Assembly (NCBI GenBank): GCA_035527535.1
Contig: DATLAK010000019.1
Span: forward strand, 1-37,013
Source: Armatimonadota bacterium
Lineage (GTDB): Bacteria; Armatimonadota; Hebobacteria; GCA-020354555; CP070648
DNA: 37,013 nucleotides
Direction of reading: 5' to 3'
Below, piece by piece: positions 24,608 to 32,803 of the stretch. Below the pieces are notes generated by a model. The model did not search any database and was not told the DNA's origin. It was given only the letters and a program-made list of their open reading frames with translations. A program made the position numbers and the translations under genes. Within the stretch, counting starts at the first letter, position 1. Every line of letters starts with the position of its first letter.

Positions 24608-25468
24608 TCAGCCGGGCCAGCGCCGCGCGCAAACCCACGCCAGCTCGGCGCCGACGAGCGCGACGACCGATGATACATAGATCCACAGCATCAGCACCAC
24701 CACCGCCCCGACCGGGCCGTACACGCGATCGAAGTTGGCGAAGTGCGCCAGGTACCACGAGAAACCCCACCTGGCGATCTCCCACGCCACGGCGGCGAAC
24801 GCAGCTCCCACGCCGACATGCCGCAGCTTGAGCTGCGGCGCCGGCACGATCCGGTATACCGCCAGGAAGGTCACGAAGCCGACGGACAGCGGGAGCGTCG
24901 CTGACACCAAGCGCCACAAGGGTCCCAGTTCACCCAGCAGGGCCAGGACTCCTGCCGCGTTGAGGCGCGCGATGATCGAAAGCGCGGAACTCAAGGCGAG
25001 CGACGCCAACATGAGCAGGACCGCGACCAGCACCAGCACCAGCGCGCGTACCCGCGTGCGCAGCAGCGACTTGCTCCCGCTTTCCCAGATGATCCGCAGC
25101 GCGCGCGCGAGCACCGCGAAGGCGCCGGAGGCCGACCACAGGATGCCCAACAGCCCCAGGCCGCCGACGATCGCCCGGTGGGCGATGACGCTCTCGATCT
25201 GGCGTTGAATCCCCATGGTGCTCGATCCGGGGAGCGCCCGATCGAGCGCCTCTCGCACCAGCGCCAGCCCTTGCTCGGAGGACGGCAGGACGTAGCCTGC
25301 CACCGCGATGAGCACCAGCAGGAACGGAAAGAGCGCCAGGAACAGGTAGAACGCGAGCGCCGCCGCGATCATGGAGACGCCCTTGCGCGAGGAGTCGCGC
25401 CAGACCTCTCGCATCACGGCCAGGGCCGGCGCCGCGAACCCGGCGATCGCTTGCGCCACAGAGGTCAT
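24608..25468 (-). CDS. YihY/BrkB-family inner membrane protein
   Basis: 286 residues with about six membrane helices (near 32-60, 97-120, 138-165, 185-207, 217-235, 251-280). It has the family's conserved features: the AAALAFYLFLALFPFLLVLIAV opening, the LGILWSASGAFAVLARAL region, and the C-terminal FANFDRVYGPVGAVVVLMLWIYVSS block with GAELAW. Family members were once called tRNA-processing ribonuclease BN but are now viewed as transporters or envelope proteins of unknown function. rplI begins 25 bases after its stop, and the lipoprotein gene ends 23 bases before its start, so all three are probably cotranscribed. Confidence 0.9.
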   Translation of the reverse strand: MTSVAQAIAGFAAPALAVMREVWRDSSRKGVSMIAAALAFYLFLALFPFLLVLIAVAGYVLPSSEQGLALVREALDRALPGSSTMGIQRQIESVIAHRAIVGGLGLLGILWSASGAFAVLARALRIIWESGSKSLLRTRVRALVLVLVAVLLMLASLALSSALSIIARLNAAGVLALLGELGPLWRLVSATLPLSVGFVTFLAVYRIVPAPQLKLRHVGVGAAFAAVAWEIARWGFSWYLAHFANFDRVYGPVGAVVVLMLWIYVSSVVALVGAELAWVCARRWPG

Positions 25469-25491
25469 CCGATCCCTGCCGCACCACAGGT

Positions 25492-25908
25492 TCACGATGG
25501 ATAGGGGAAGCTGGGCCGCCCCCGCACATATACGACGCGCCACGCGCCCTCCTCTCGCACCGCGAGGATGGTCGCCGTGGCCGGGTCGCTCTCGACCGCG
25601 AGCGTGACTTCGGCGCGCTGCGGCCCGGTGAACTTGACGCTCGCCGACGAGAGGTTGAAGTAGGTCATGCCTTCCTTCGCCTGGCGGGTGAACTCGTCCA
25701 GCGGGTGGCGCCTGCGGGACTCGGCGCTGAGCATGGCGTGGGCCGCGGCATGGTCGCCCGCGTACAGGTGCCGCAAATAGGCAACCACGGCCCCGCGCGC
25801 GGCTTCGGCGGTCTGCGGCTGCACCGGCGGCCGAGGCACAGTCACAGGAGGCTGCTTGCGCGGGCAGCCGGCGAGCAGCGCCGCGCATGCCAGCCCCGCC
25901 GCCACCAT
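25492..25908 (-). CDS. Small lipoprotein with NTF2-like domain
   Basis: 138 residues from the ATG at 25908, preceded by GGAG at about five bases. Residues 1-15 are a lipoprotein signal with the lipobox LLAGC (Cys15). A Pro-rich linker leads into a domain with helices (AARGAVVAYLRHLYAGDHAAAHAMLSAESR), then TYFNLSSASVKFTGPQRAEVTLAVESD and ATILAVREEGAWRVVYV, the pattern of NTF2-like or DUF4878-type domains. No catalytic residues can be named. It is the first gene behind the promoter at 26045-26073, so it may head the long purine-replication transcript. A hairpin GTAGCGAA/TTCGCTAC lies in its leader (25923-25943). Confidence 0.75.
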   Translation of the reverse strand: MVAAGLACAALLAGCPRKQPPVTVPRPPVQPQTAEAARGAVVAYLRHLYAGDHAAAHAMLSAESRRRHPLDEFTRQAKEGMTYFNLSSASVKFTGPQRAEVTLAVESDPATATILAVREEGAWRVVYVRGRPSFPYPS

Positions 25909-26044
25909 TGCCACTCCGCGAAGTAGCGAAACCTCTTCGCTACCAAGCACGAACAACCAGGGCTTACCCGACGCCCGCCCGCCCGGGCGGACGCCTGAGA
26001 GTCGTCGCAATGGTGCATCCTCGCGGGGGTTTCGTCGCGCCCGT

Positions 26045-26073
26045 ATTCTAGCAGAGCCCCTTGGGGGTGTCAA
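26045..26073 (-). promoter_or_regulatory. Sigma-70-type promoter for the lipoprotein-rplI-dnaB-purine block
   Basis: On the minus strand TTGACA (26073-26068), 17 bases, TAGAAT (26050-26045). The start would be near 26038, leaving a leader of about 130 bases before the ATG at 25908. I found no comparably strong promoter between the following genes, though weaker ones cannot be excluded. Confidence 0.8.
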
Positions 26074-26214
26074 TCAACCTCGCCCGGGGGGCGGCGGTGC
26101 CCGCGTCCGGCCCCGGATCGGGGCCCGCCCCGGGCGTGCTCCGGTGGCAACCCATGAATGGCAGCCGCAGGCTACAGACCTCAGTCCGCACAGGCCGGCA
26201 GATGTCGGTCGCGC

Positions 26215-26243
26215 TTGACATATCCGGTGCGGACTCTTAGAAT
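26215..26243 (+). promoter_or_regulatory. Sigma-70-type promoter for gap-pgk-tpiA
   Basis: TTGACA (26215-26220), 17 bases, TAGAAT (26238-26243): the same two hexamers and spacing as the divergent promoter at 26045-26073. Transcription should begin near 26250, leaving a GC-rich leader of about 150 bases before the gap ATG at 26404. I recognise no riboswitch in that leader. Confidence 0.85.
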
Positions 26244-26403
26244 AGAACGCTCTGCTTGCGACCGGGCGGCGGGGCCTGTGCATCCCCTTTCGCGGTCGCG
26301 GGCGATGGAGCCAGAAGCCCGCGCTCGGCGCGGGAGACCGGGCCGCGATTCGGACCGGGGCGGCCTGCGCTCCGCAAGCCACACTACCGAGGAGGAGTCA
26401 GCA

Positions 26404-27411
26404 ATGGGTGTCAAGATCGGTATCAACGGATTCGGCCGCATCGGCCGCCAAGTTCTCAAGGCGCTGCTCGACCAGCACCCCCACCTCCAGGTGGTGGCGA
26501 TCAACGACCTCACCGACGCGCAGACGAACGCACATCTGCTCAAGTACGACAGCAACTACGGCATCTTCCCCGGCACCGTCGCCGCCAAGCCGGGGGCGCT
26601 GGTGGTCAACGGCACCGAGATCAAGGTGCTGGAGGAGCGGGACCCCGCCCAGCTGCCGTGGAAGAGCCTGGGCGTGCAGGTGGTGCTCGAGTGCACCGGC
26701 ATCTTCACCGCGGTGGAGCGGGCGCAGGCGCACATTGACGGCGGCGGCGCGCGCAAGGTGCTCATCAGCGCTCCCGCCAAGGGCGACTGCGCGACCATCG
26801 TCCTCGGCGTCAACCAGGATACCTACGACCCCGCCCGGCACCATATCATCTCCAACGCCTCCTGCACCACCAACTGCCTGGCCCCGGTGTGCAAGGTGCT
26901 GGATGACGGCTTCGGCATTGACGTCGGCTTGATGACCACCATCCACTCCTACACCAACGACCAGCGCATCCTCGACCTGCCGCACGAGGACCTGCGCCGG
27001 GCGCGCGCCGCCGCCCTCAACATCATTCCCACCAGCACCGGCGCCGCCAAGGCCCTGCACCTGGTCCTCCCCGCCCTCAAGGGCAAGCTCAACGGCATCG
27101 CCCTGCGCGTCCCCACCCCCACCGTGTCGCTGGTGGACCTGGTGGTGACACTGGACAAGGAGGCGTCGGTGGAAGAGATCAACGCCGCCTTCAAGCAGGC
27201 GGCGGCGGGGCCGATGCAGGGCATCCTCGAGTACTCGGAGGAGGAGCTGGTCTCCATGGATCTCAAGGGCAACGAGCATTCGGCCATCGTGGACGCCGGC
27301 CAGACGATGGCGCTCGGGCGTACGGCCAAGGTGCTGGCGTGGTACGACAACGAGTGGGCGTACTCGGTGCGGCTGGCGGACCTGGCCGATTTCGTGGCCA
27401 AGCGCATGTAG
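26404..27411 (+). CDS. gap: Glyceraldehyde-3-phosphate dehydrogenase, type I
   Basis: 335 residues. It oxidises glyceraldehyde 3-phosphate to 1,3-bisphosphoglycerate with NAD. Rossmann motif INGFGRIGR (7-15) is followed by AINDLTD, with the Asp (35) that favours NAD over NADP. The catalytic cysteine is in [12 protein letters not shown] (Cys154), its histidine in [10 protein letters not shown] (His181). PTSTGAAKA and the C-terminal [15 protein letters not shown] are standard. The ATG at 26404 is preceded by GAGGAGGAG at about six bases; the open frame extends upstream into the leader but without family similarity. pgk follows after a palindrome. Confidence 0.97.
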   Translation: MGVKIGINGFGRIGRQVLKALLDQHPHLQVVAINDLTDAQTNAHLLKYDSNYGIFPGTVAAKPGALVVNGTEIKVLEERDPAQLPWKSLGVQVVLECTGIFTAVERAQAHIDGGGARKVLISAPAKGDCATIVLGVNQDTYDPARHHIISNASCTTNCLAPVCKVLDDGFGIDVGLMTTIHSYTNDQRILDLPHEDLRRARAAALNIIPTSTGAAKALHLVLPALKGKLNGIALRVPTPTVSLVDLVVTLDKEASVEEINAAFKQAAAGPMQGILEYSEEELVSMDLKGNEHSAIVDAGQTMALGRTAKVLAWYDNEWAYSVRLADLADFVAKRM

Positions 27412-27425
27412 ATAGCGCCCGCGCA

Positions 27426-27486
27426 GGGGACAGTTCCTTCCCGCCCCGGTCCCCGGCGCTGCCCTGGGCGACGGGGAACTGTCCCC
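27426..27486. repeat. GGGGACAG...CTGTCCCC palindromic element, variant copy between gap and pgk
   Basis: GGGGACAGTTCC (27426-27437) is the exact reverse complement of GGAACTGTCCCC (27475-27486). The outer eight bases equal those of the elements at 2161-2215 and 33300-33354, but the inner arm is TTCC instead of TCGACTTAATT. It fills nearly all of the gap-pgk junction and lies just before the pgk ribosome site. Confidence 0.85.
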
Positions 27487-27502
27487 TCGGGAGCCAACGG
27501 CG

Positions 27503-28690
27503 ATGAAGAAGACGGTCGAGGATATCAATCCCAACGGCAAGCGGGTGCTGGTGCGGGTGGATTTCAACGTTCCGCTGGACGCGACCGGCCAGATCACCGA
27601 CGAGACGCGCATCACGGCGGCGGTGCCCACCATCCGCTACCTGGTGGGGCGCGGCGCGGAGGTGATCCTGGTCTCGCACCTGGGCCGCCCCAAAGGAGTG
27701 GACGAGAAGCTGCGCCTGGACCCGGTCGCCCAGGCCCTGCAGCGCCACCTGGGGCAGCCGGTGCGCAAGGTGGATGACTGCATCGGCCCCAAGGCCGAGC
27801 AGGCGGTAGCGGATCTGCGCCCGGGCGAGGTGCTGCTGCTGGAGAACGTGCGCTTCCACCCCGAGGAAGAGCACAACGACCCCGAGTTCGCCCAGGCCCT
27901 GGCCCGCCTCGCCGACATCTACGTCAATGACGCCTTCGGCACTGCCCATCGCGCCCACGCCTCCACCACCGGCGTCGCCGACTACCTGCACCCGGCGGTC
28001 GCCGGCCTCTTGCTGAGCAAGGAAATCGAGGTCATGGGCAAGGCGCTCGATGCCCCGGAGCGTCCGTTCCTGGCGATCTTGGGTGGCGCCAAGGTCGAGG
28101 ACAAGATCCCGGTGATCGAGAACCTGATCAGCCGGGTTGACGTGCTGCTGCTGGGTGGCGGCATGGCTTACACCTTCCTCAAGGCCCAAGGGTACGAGAT
28201 AGGTCGTTCCCTGCTCGACGACAAGCATCCCGACCTGGTGCGCGAGGTCATGACCAAGGCCGATCAGGCGGGCGTGCAGTGGGAGCTGCCCACCGACGTG
28301 GTGGCGGCCCCCGAGATCAGCGACGACGCCCCGTGCCAGATCGTGCCCGCCGACGCCATCCCCGCCGAGCTCATGGGCCTGGACCTCGGCCCCGACACCA
28401 GAGTGAGCTTCGCCCGCGCCATCGCCAAGGCCGCCACCGTGGTATGGAACGGCCCCATGGGGGTCTTCGAGCATGCCCCCTTCGCCGCGGGCACGCGCGC
28501 TATCGCGCAAGCGATGGCCGAGTCGTCGGCGACCACCATTGTCGGCGGCGGCGACACCGCGGCGGCGGTCGAGCAGATGGGATTCGCCGACCGCATGACG
28601 CACATCTCGACCGGGGGCGGAGCAGCGCTCGAATTCCTGGAGGGCAAGGAGCTGCCGGGGGTGGCGGCGCTCGACGATAAGGACGATTAG
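27503..28690 (+). CDS. pgk: Phosphoglycerate kinase
   Basis: 395 residues, full length. It transfers phosphate from 1,3-bisphosphoglycerate to [12 protein letters not shown] and [15 protein letters not shown] lie at the N-terminus, then [44 protein letters not shown], the hinge into the nucleotide domain, [10 protein letters not shown] and the ATP-binding [13 protein letters not shown] with [13 protein letters not shown]. The ATG follows GGGAG at nine bases. It is the middle gene of gap-pgk-tpiA. Confidence 0.98.
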   Translation: MKKTVEDINPNGKRVLVRVDFNVPLDATGQITDETRITAAVPTIRYLVGRGAEVILVSHLGRPKGVDEKLRLDPVAQALQRHLGQPVRKVDDCIGPKAEQAVADLRPGEVLLLENVRFHPEEEHNDPEFAQALARLADIYVNDAFGTAHRAHASTTGVADYLHPAVAGLLLSKEIEVMGKALDAPERPFLAILGGAKVEDKIPVIENLISRVDVLLLGGGMAYTFLKAQGYEIGRSLLDDKHPDLVREVMTKADQAGVQWELPTDVVAAPEISDDAPCQIVPADAIPAELMGLDLGPDTRVSFARAIAKAATVVWNGPMGVFEHAPFAAGTRAIAQAMAESSATTIVGGGDTAAAVEQMGFADRMTHISTGGGAALEFLEGKELPGVAALDDKDD

Positions 28691-28727
28691 GCGCCGGGAG
28701 CAGACACCCGGGGTGCGGGAGGTCGGG

Positions 28728-29546
28728 ATGCGCGTGCCGCTCATAGCGGGCAACTGGAAGATGCACAAGACCCAGCAGGAGGCGGCGCGCTTCGTCGCCG
28801 GCCTGGTGCCGCTGATAGCGGAGGTGGCAGGCGTCGAGGTCGCGCTGTGCCCGCCTTTCACCGCCCTGGGCGCGACCGTGGAGGCGCTGCGGGGGTCGGC
28901 GGTAGCGGTCGGCGCGCAGGACTGCTTCTGGGAGGAAACCGGTGCCTACACCGGCCAGGTCGCTCCCCACATGCTGAAGGACGCGGGGTGCAAGTACGTC
29001 ATCATCGGCCACTCGGAGCTCCGCGGCCGCTTCGGCAAGGAACCCGCCGACTGGACCTCGCAGGTGCGCGCGCTGTTCGGCGAGACCGACGCCACCGTCA
29101 ATCGCAAAGCACTGGCGGCGCTGGCGGCGGGGCTGGCGCCCATCATCTGCCTGGGCGAGACCCTCCAGGAGCGCGACCGCGGCGAGACCGACGACGTCGT
29201 GCGCGAGCAGGCGCGGCGCGCGCTGGCGGGCATGACCGCCGAGCAGGTGGCCGGCCTGGTGATCGCCTACGAGCCCGTGTGGGCGATCGGCACCGGGCGC
29301 ACCTGCGACCCCGATGAGGCGAACCGCGTGCTCGGGCTCATCCGTACCGCCGCGCGCGCGGCGTTCGCAGATGCGGCCGCTACCCTGCGCATTCAGTACG
29401 GCGGCAGCGTCAAGCCCGACAACGCCGCCGAGCTCATGCGCCAGCCGGAGATTGACGGCGCGCTCGTCGGCGGCGCCAGCCTCGAGCCGGTGGACTTCTC
29501 GGCCATCGTCGCCGCCGCCGGCGCCCGCGGGGGCGACCGGCGATGA
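28728..29546 (+). CDS. tpiA: Triosephosphate isomerase with an active-site-adjacent insertion
   Basis: 272 residues against about 250 for the family. The ATG at 28728 is chosen because GGGAGG lies five bases before it; a GTG at 28713 is less likely. GNWKMH (Asn9, Lys11), IIGHSELRG (His95) and YEPVWAIGTG (Glu182) give the catalytic set, and YGGSVKPDN with GALVGGASL close the barrel. The usual GHSERR is GHSELR here. About 15 extra residues (104-118, KEPADWTSQVRALFG) are inserted before ETDATVNRKALAAL. It follows pgk closely and its stop overlaps moaC in an ATGA. Confidence 0.95.
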   Translation: MRVPLIAGNWKMHKTQQEAARFVAGLVPLIAEVAGVEVALCPPFTALGATVEALRGSAVAVGAQDCFWEETGAYTGQVAPHMLKDAGCKYVIIGHSELRGRFGKEPADWTSQVRALFGETDATVNRKALAALAAGLAPIICLGETLQERDRGETDDVVREQARRALAGMTAEQVAGLVIAYEPVWAIGTGRTCDPDEANRVLGLIRTAARAAFADAAATLRIQYGGSVKPDNAAELMRQPEIDGALVGGASLEPVDFSAIVAAAGARGGDRR

Positions 29547-30016
29547 CCGAGGGAGCGCAGCGCACCCCGTTGCGCATGGTGGACGTCGGCGACCAGGCGG
29601 CGACGCGGCGCGCGGCGACCGCGCGCGTGGAGCTGCGCATGCGCCCCGATACGCTGGCGGCGATTGACCGCGGGGAGACCCGCAAGGGCGACGTCCTGGC
29701 CGCCGCCAACATCGCCGCCATCGCCGCCGCCAAACGCACCTGGGATCTCATCCCCTTGTGTCACCAGATCCCCCTGTCCCACGTTGACGTGTCCTTTGAG
29801 ACGCGCGGTCGCCTGGGGCGGATGATCGTCACCGCGACCGTCCGCACCACCGCCGCCACCGGCGCCGAGATGGAGGCGCTGACGGCGGCCGCGGTAGCGG
29901 CGCTCACGGTGTACGATATGTGCAAGGCCACCGATCCCGACATGGAGATAGCGCATCTCGCGCTGGTGAGCAAGCGCGGAGGCAAGAGCGGCGAATGGGA
30001 GTCGCCGGCAGAGTAG
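29543..30016 (+). CDS. moaC: Cyclic pyranopterin monophosphate synthase MoaC
   Basis: 157 residues, usual size. With MoaA it turns GTP into cyclic pyranopterin monophosphate, the first molybdopterin step. Conserved blocks: MVDVGDQAATRRAATARVEL, DLIPLCHQIPLSHVDVSFE, TGAEMEALTAAAVAALTVYDMCKATDPDMEI and KRGGKSGEW. Its ATG overlaps the tpiA stop in ATGA and its end overlaps the MOSC gene, so glycolytic and cofactor genes are translationally chained. moaA is not in the window. Confidence 0.96.
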   Translation: MTEGAQRTPLRMVDVGDQAATRRAATARVELRMRPDTLAAIDRGETRKGDVLAAANIAAIAAAKRTWDLIPLCHQIPLSHVDVSFETRGRLGRMIVTATVRTTAATGAEMEALTAAAVAALTVYDMCKATDPDMEIAHLALVSKRGGKSGEWESPAE

Positions 30017-30486
30017 AAGCGGTCTGCGTCGCCGCGCGCAAGGGCGAGCCCAAGCGCCCGGCGGCGAGCATCACCTTGGTGGCCGACCACGGCGTCGCCG
30101 GCGACGCCCACGCCGGCAGCGCCCGTCAGGTGAGCCTGCTGGCGACCGAGAGCCTCGACAAGCTGCGCGCCAAGGGGTTAGCGGTCGGCCCCGGCGACCT
30201 GGCGGAGAACATCACCACCGCCGGGATCGAGCTGTGCGCGCTGCCGGTGGGGGCGGTGCTCAAAGTCGGGGGCGCGGTGCTCGAGGTGACGCAGATCGGC
30301 AAGCAGTGCCAAGCGCCGTGCGCCATCGCGCGCCGGGCGGGGGAGTGCGTGATGCCCACCGAGGGGATCTTCGCGCGCGTGATGGCGGGAGGCGAAGTGC
30401 GCGCGGGAGAGGTGATCGAGGTGGCGCCGGAGGCGGTCGCAGGTGAGGCGGACGGGGATGAAGGTGGCGATTCTCACGGCCAGTGA
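29995..30486 (+). CDS. MOSC-domain protein
   Basis: 163 residues from the ATG at 29995, overlapping the end of moaC by 22 bases in another frame. It has the stand-alone MOSC layout: an opening VEAVCVAARKGEPK, the ADHGVAGDAHAGSARQVSLLATES block, GDLAENITTAGIELCALPVGAVLKVG, and the conserved-cysteine segment IGKQCQAPCAIARRAG followed by IFARVMAGGEVRAGE. MOSC domains bind or transfer the molybdenum cofactor sulfur; stand-alone proteins are often with moaC/moaB genes, as here. It overlaps the next gene by 29 bases. Confidence 0.92.
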   Translation: MGVAGRVEAVCVAARKGEPKRPAASITLVADHGVAGDAHAGSARQVSLLATESLDKLRAKGLAVGPGDLAENITTAGIELCALPVGAVLKVGGAVLEVTQIGKQCQAPCAIARRAGECVMPTEGIFARVMAGGEVRAGEVIEVAPEAVAGEADGDEGGDSHGQ

Positions 30487-30961
30487 CCGCTGCGCACGGG
30501 GGGTGGCGCGCGACGAGAGCGGGCAGCTCTTGTCGGCGATGATGGCGGGGCGCGGGGCCCGGATCGTCGCCTACGAGATCGTGCCCGACGACCGGCGGCG
30601 CATCGCCGACACCGTGCGCGAGATGGCGGATCAGGGCGCGCAGGTGGTGCTCACGACCGGGGGCACGGGGATCGCGGCTACCGATGTCACGCCGGAAGCG
30701 ACGCGCGATGTCATCGAGCGCGAGGTGCCCGGCATCGCCGAGGCCATGCGCGCGGCCGGCCTAGCGACCACCGCGCATGCGATGCTGTCGCGCGCGGCGG
30801 CGGGCATCCGCGGAGCGACCTTGATCATCAATCTTCCCGGCAGCCCCGCGGGCGCCCGGGAAAGCCTGCAGGCGGTGCTCCCGGCGCTGGAGCACGCGGT
30901 GGAGCTGCTGGCGGGGCCGGTTGCGGACGAGTCGCATCAGCCGCCGGCGGCGCAGCCCTAA
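30458..30961 (+). CDS. MogA/MoaB-family molybdopterin-binding protein
   Basis: 167 residues from an ATG at 30458 that overlaps the MOSC gene; a GTG at 30443 is an alternative. The molybdopterin-binding fold shows in KVAILTASDRCARGVARDESG, VLTTGGTGIAATDVTPEATRDVI and LIINLPGSPAGARESLQAVLPALEHAVEL. Such proteins adenylylate molybdopterin before molybdate insertion. I cannot separate MogA from MoaB by sequence alone. It completes a moaC-MOSC-mog trio; the next gene (histidine kinase) starts seven bases after its stop. Confidence 0.92.
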   Translation: MKVAILTASDRCARGVARDESGQLLSAMMAGRGARIVAYEIVPDDRRRIADTVREMADQGAQVVLTTGGTGIAATDVTPEATRDVIEREVPGIAEAMRAAGLATTAHAMLSRAAAGIRGATLIINLPGSPAGARESLQAVLPALEHAVELLAGPVADESHQPPAAQP

Positions 30962-30967
30962 TCAACC

Positions 30968-32098
30968 ATGGAACGGATAAGCGATCATCCCGACTTGCTG
31001 CCCCGACTGGGGGCCATTCAGCGCGACCTGGTGGCGCAGATGCACCGCCTGGCGCGCACCGCGATCGCTATCCAAGAGCTGCCTCGCGGGCGCAGCCTCA
31101 CCGAGGCGCTGTCCCTGATCCTGCGGGCCGCCTGCGAGAATCTCGGCTTCCAGCGCGCTTACGCGTATGTGGCCGACGGGGAGGCCCTCGACCTGCGCGT
31201 GGCCTGGCCACAGGGGCGCCGCAGCGCGGGATGGCTGGAGCGCAGGGCGATCGCCTGCAACGCCCCCCAGGCCAGCCGCAGCGGCAAGGCGGTGGTGGTA
31301 CCCCTGCCGCCCGCCGGGCGCGTCACCGGCGCGCTCCGGCTTGAGGGGCGCGCCCCGGGACCGCTGGCGGGGGACGCCATCGCTCCCATCATGCGCTTCG
31401 CCGAGGCCGCCGCGCTGGCGCTGGAGAACGCGAATCTGGCCGATCAGGTGCGCTCGCAGGGCACGCAGATCCAGTCTCTTTCCAGCCGGCTGGCCGAGGC
31501 CAACCATCGCATCAATAACAACCTGCAGGCGCTGGCGGGATTCCTGGCCGAGCACGCACGCGCGAAAGACGCCGCGCCCGGCGCGGGATCGCAGGCGCTG
31601 CGCGACGGCATCGGCCGCATCAAGACCATCGCCGCGCTGCACGAGGCCCTGTCCTGCTCGCACGATGATCACCCCGACCTCGGGCGGCTGACCGAACGCG
31701 TCTGCGCCCAGACCGCCGCCGTGGATCAGGACCAGGAGCGCATCACGGTGACGGTGGCGGCCGACGCCGTGCCCGCCGACCCGGGCCTGTGCCGCGCCTA
31801 TGCGCTGGTGCTGCACGAGCTGGTGAGCAATGCCCTGCACCACGCCTACGCCGATGGCGGGCAGGGCGAAGTGCGGGTCTCGCTGCGCCGCGCCGATCGC
31901 GGGGTGACGCTGGTGGTTGCCGACGACGGAGTCGGGCTGGAGGCGTCCGCCGTGCCCGCCGGCGATGCGAAGCGTGGTGGGCTCGGGCTGCACATAGCTG
32001 CCGCGATTGTCGAACACGAGCTCAGGGGGGGGCTGCAGCTCTCAAGCGCCAACGGAACCATCGCCCGGCTGGAGTTTACGCTGCCGGGTGTGCCGTAG
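30968..32098 (+). CDS. GAF-domain sensor histidine kinase (HisKA_2 type)
   Basis: 376 residues, no membrane segment, so cytoplasmic. A GAF-like sensor domain (about 40-155) includes ACENLGFQRAYAYVADGE and ends in a linking coiled coil. The H-box EANHRINNNLQALAGFL (His180) is of the HisKA_2/HWE-like type rather than classical HisKA. The ATPase has the N-box VLHELVSNALHHAYADG (Asn288), G1 DDGVGL (319-324) and G2 GGLGLHI (337-343). HisKA_2 kinases often pair with ANTAR response regulators, and one follows directly. The ligand is unknown. The start lies seven bases after the mog stop and has no clear ribosome site. Confidence 0.9.
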   Translation: MERISDHPDLLPRLGAIQRDLVAQMHRLARTAIAIQELPRGRSLTEALSLILRAACENLGFQRAYAYVADGEALDLRVAWPQGRRSAGWLERRAIACNAPQASRSGKAVVVPLPPAGRVTGALRLEGRAPGPLAGDAIAPIMRFAEAAALALENANLADQVRSQGTQIQSLSSRLAEANHRINNNLQALAGFLAEHARAKDAAPGAGSQALRDGIGRIKTIAALHEALSCSHDDHPDLGRLTERVCAQTAAVDQDQERITVTVAADAVPADPGLCRAYALVLHELVSNALHHAYADGGQGEVRVSLRRADRGVTLVVADDGVGLEASAVPAGDAKRGGLGLHIAAAIVEHELRGGLQLSSANGTIARLEFTLPGVP

Positions 32099-32152
32099 CT
32101 CAGCGGGCGATCCTCCGCTGCCAAGCAGGAGCGAGCCACGGGAAACGCGGCC

Positions 32153-32731
32153 ATGGAGAACATGCGAATCCTCATCGCCGAGGACGACAGCACCGTCGCC
32201 CATGCCCTCCAGGACGAGATCGAGAGCCTGGGGCACGCCGCCGTCGGCATCGCCCGCACCGGCGCCGAGGCGGTCAGGCTATCGCGGGAGCTGCGTCCCG
32301 ACGCCATCATCATGGACATCAAGATGCCGGAGCTGGACGGGCTCGCGGCGACGCGGCAGGTGCTGGAGCAGGCGCCCACGCCCATTATCGTCCTGACCGG
32401 ACATCTGGACCCGGAGCTGATCGAGGACGCGAGCACGGCGGGAGCGATGGCCTACCTGGCAAAGCCGGTGGCGCCGGGGGAGTTGGAGGCGGCGCTCCAG
32501 GTCGCGCGCCGGCGCTTCATGGAAACCCAGGAGCTGCGCAGCGAGGTGGCAAGTCTGCAGGAGGCGCTGCGCGTGCGCAAGGTGGTGGAGCGCGCCAAAG
32601 GCATCATCATGCGGCGCCTCAACCTCAGCGAGGCCGAGGCCTTCCGTCGGTTGCAGAAGCACGCCCGCGACCAGAACCGCAAGCTCGGCGATATCGCCCA
32701 GGGCATCGTTGACGCCGACCAGATGATGTGA
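32153..32731 (+). CDS. Response regulator with ANTAR RNA-binding domain
   Basis: 192 residues. The receiver domain (5-120) has acidic residues D11-D12, phospho-acceptor Asp55 in IIMDIKMPELDG, Thr82 and Lys104. After a coiled-coil linker, the ANTAR domain (about 135-188) reads LRVRKVVERAKGIIMRRLNLSEAEAFRRLQKHARDQNRKLGDIAQGIV, close to the family consensus. ANTAR regulators bind paired hexaloop RNA hairpins and prevent termination when phosphorylated. The kinase just upstream should be the partner. I could not identify a target hairpin pair in this window. A second ATG at 32162 is possible. Confidence 0.95.
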   Translation: MENMRILIAEDDSTVAHALQDEIESLGHAAVGIARTGAEAVRLSRELRPDAIIMDIKMPELDGLAATRQVLEQAPTPIIVLTGHLDPELIEDASTAGAMAYLAKPVAPGELEAALQVARRRFMETQELRSEVASLQEALRVRKVVERAKGIIMRRLNLSEAEAFRRLQKHARDQNRKLGDIAQGIVDADQMM

Positions 32732-32803
32732 CGGTCGCGGCAGACCGCGCGCGATGCGGCGGGGTGCGCCCGCGGCGGCGCGCGGCAGGAGAGGACCCAT
32801 ACC

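Noticed and set aside
27263-28861. Minus-strand open frame of over 500 codons opposite pgk
   Set aside because: Antisense shadow of pgk; no motif and no ribosome site.
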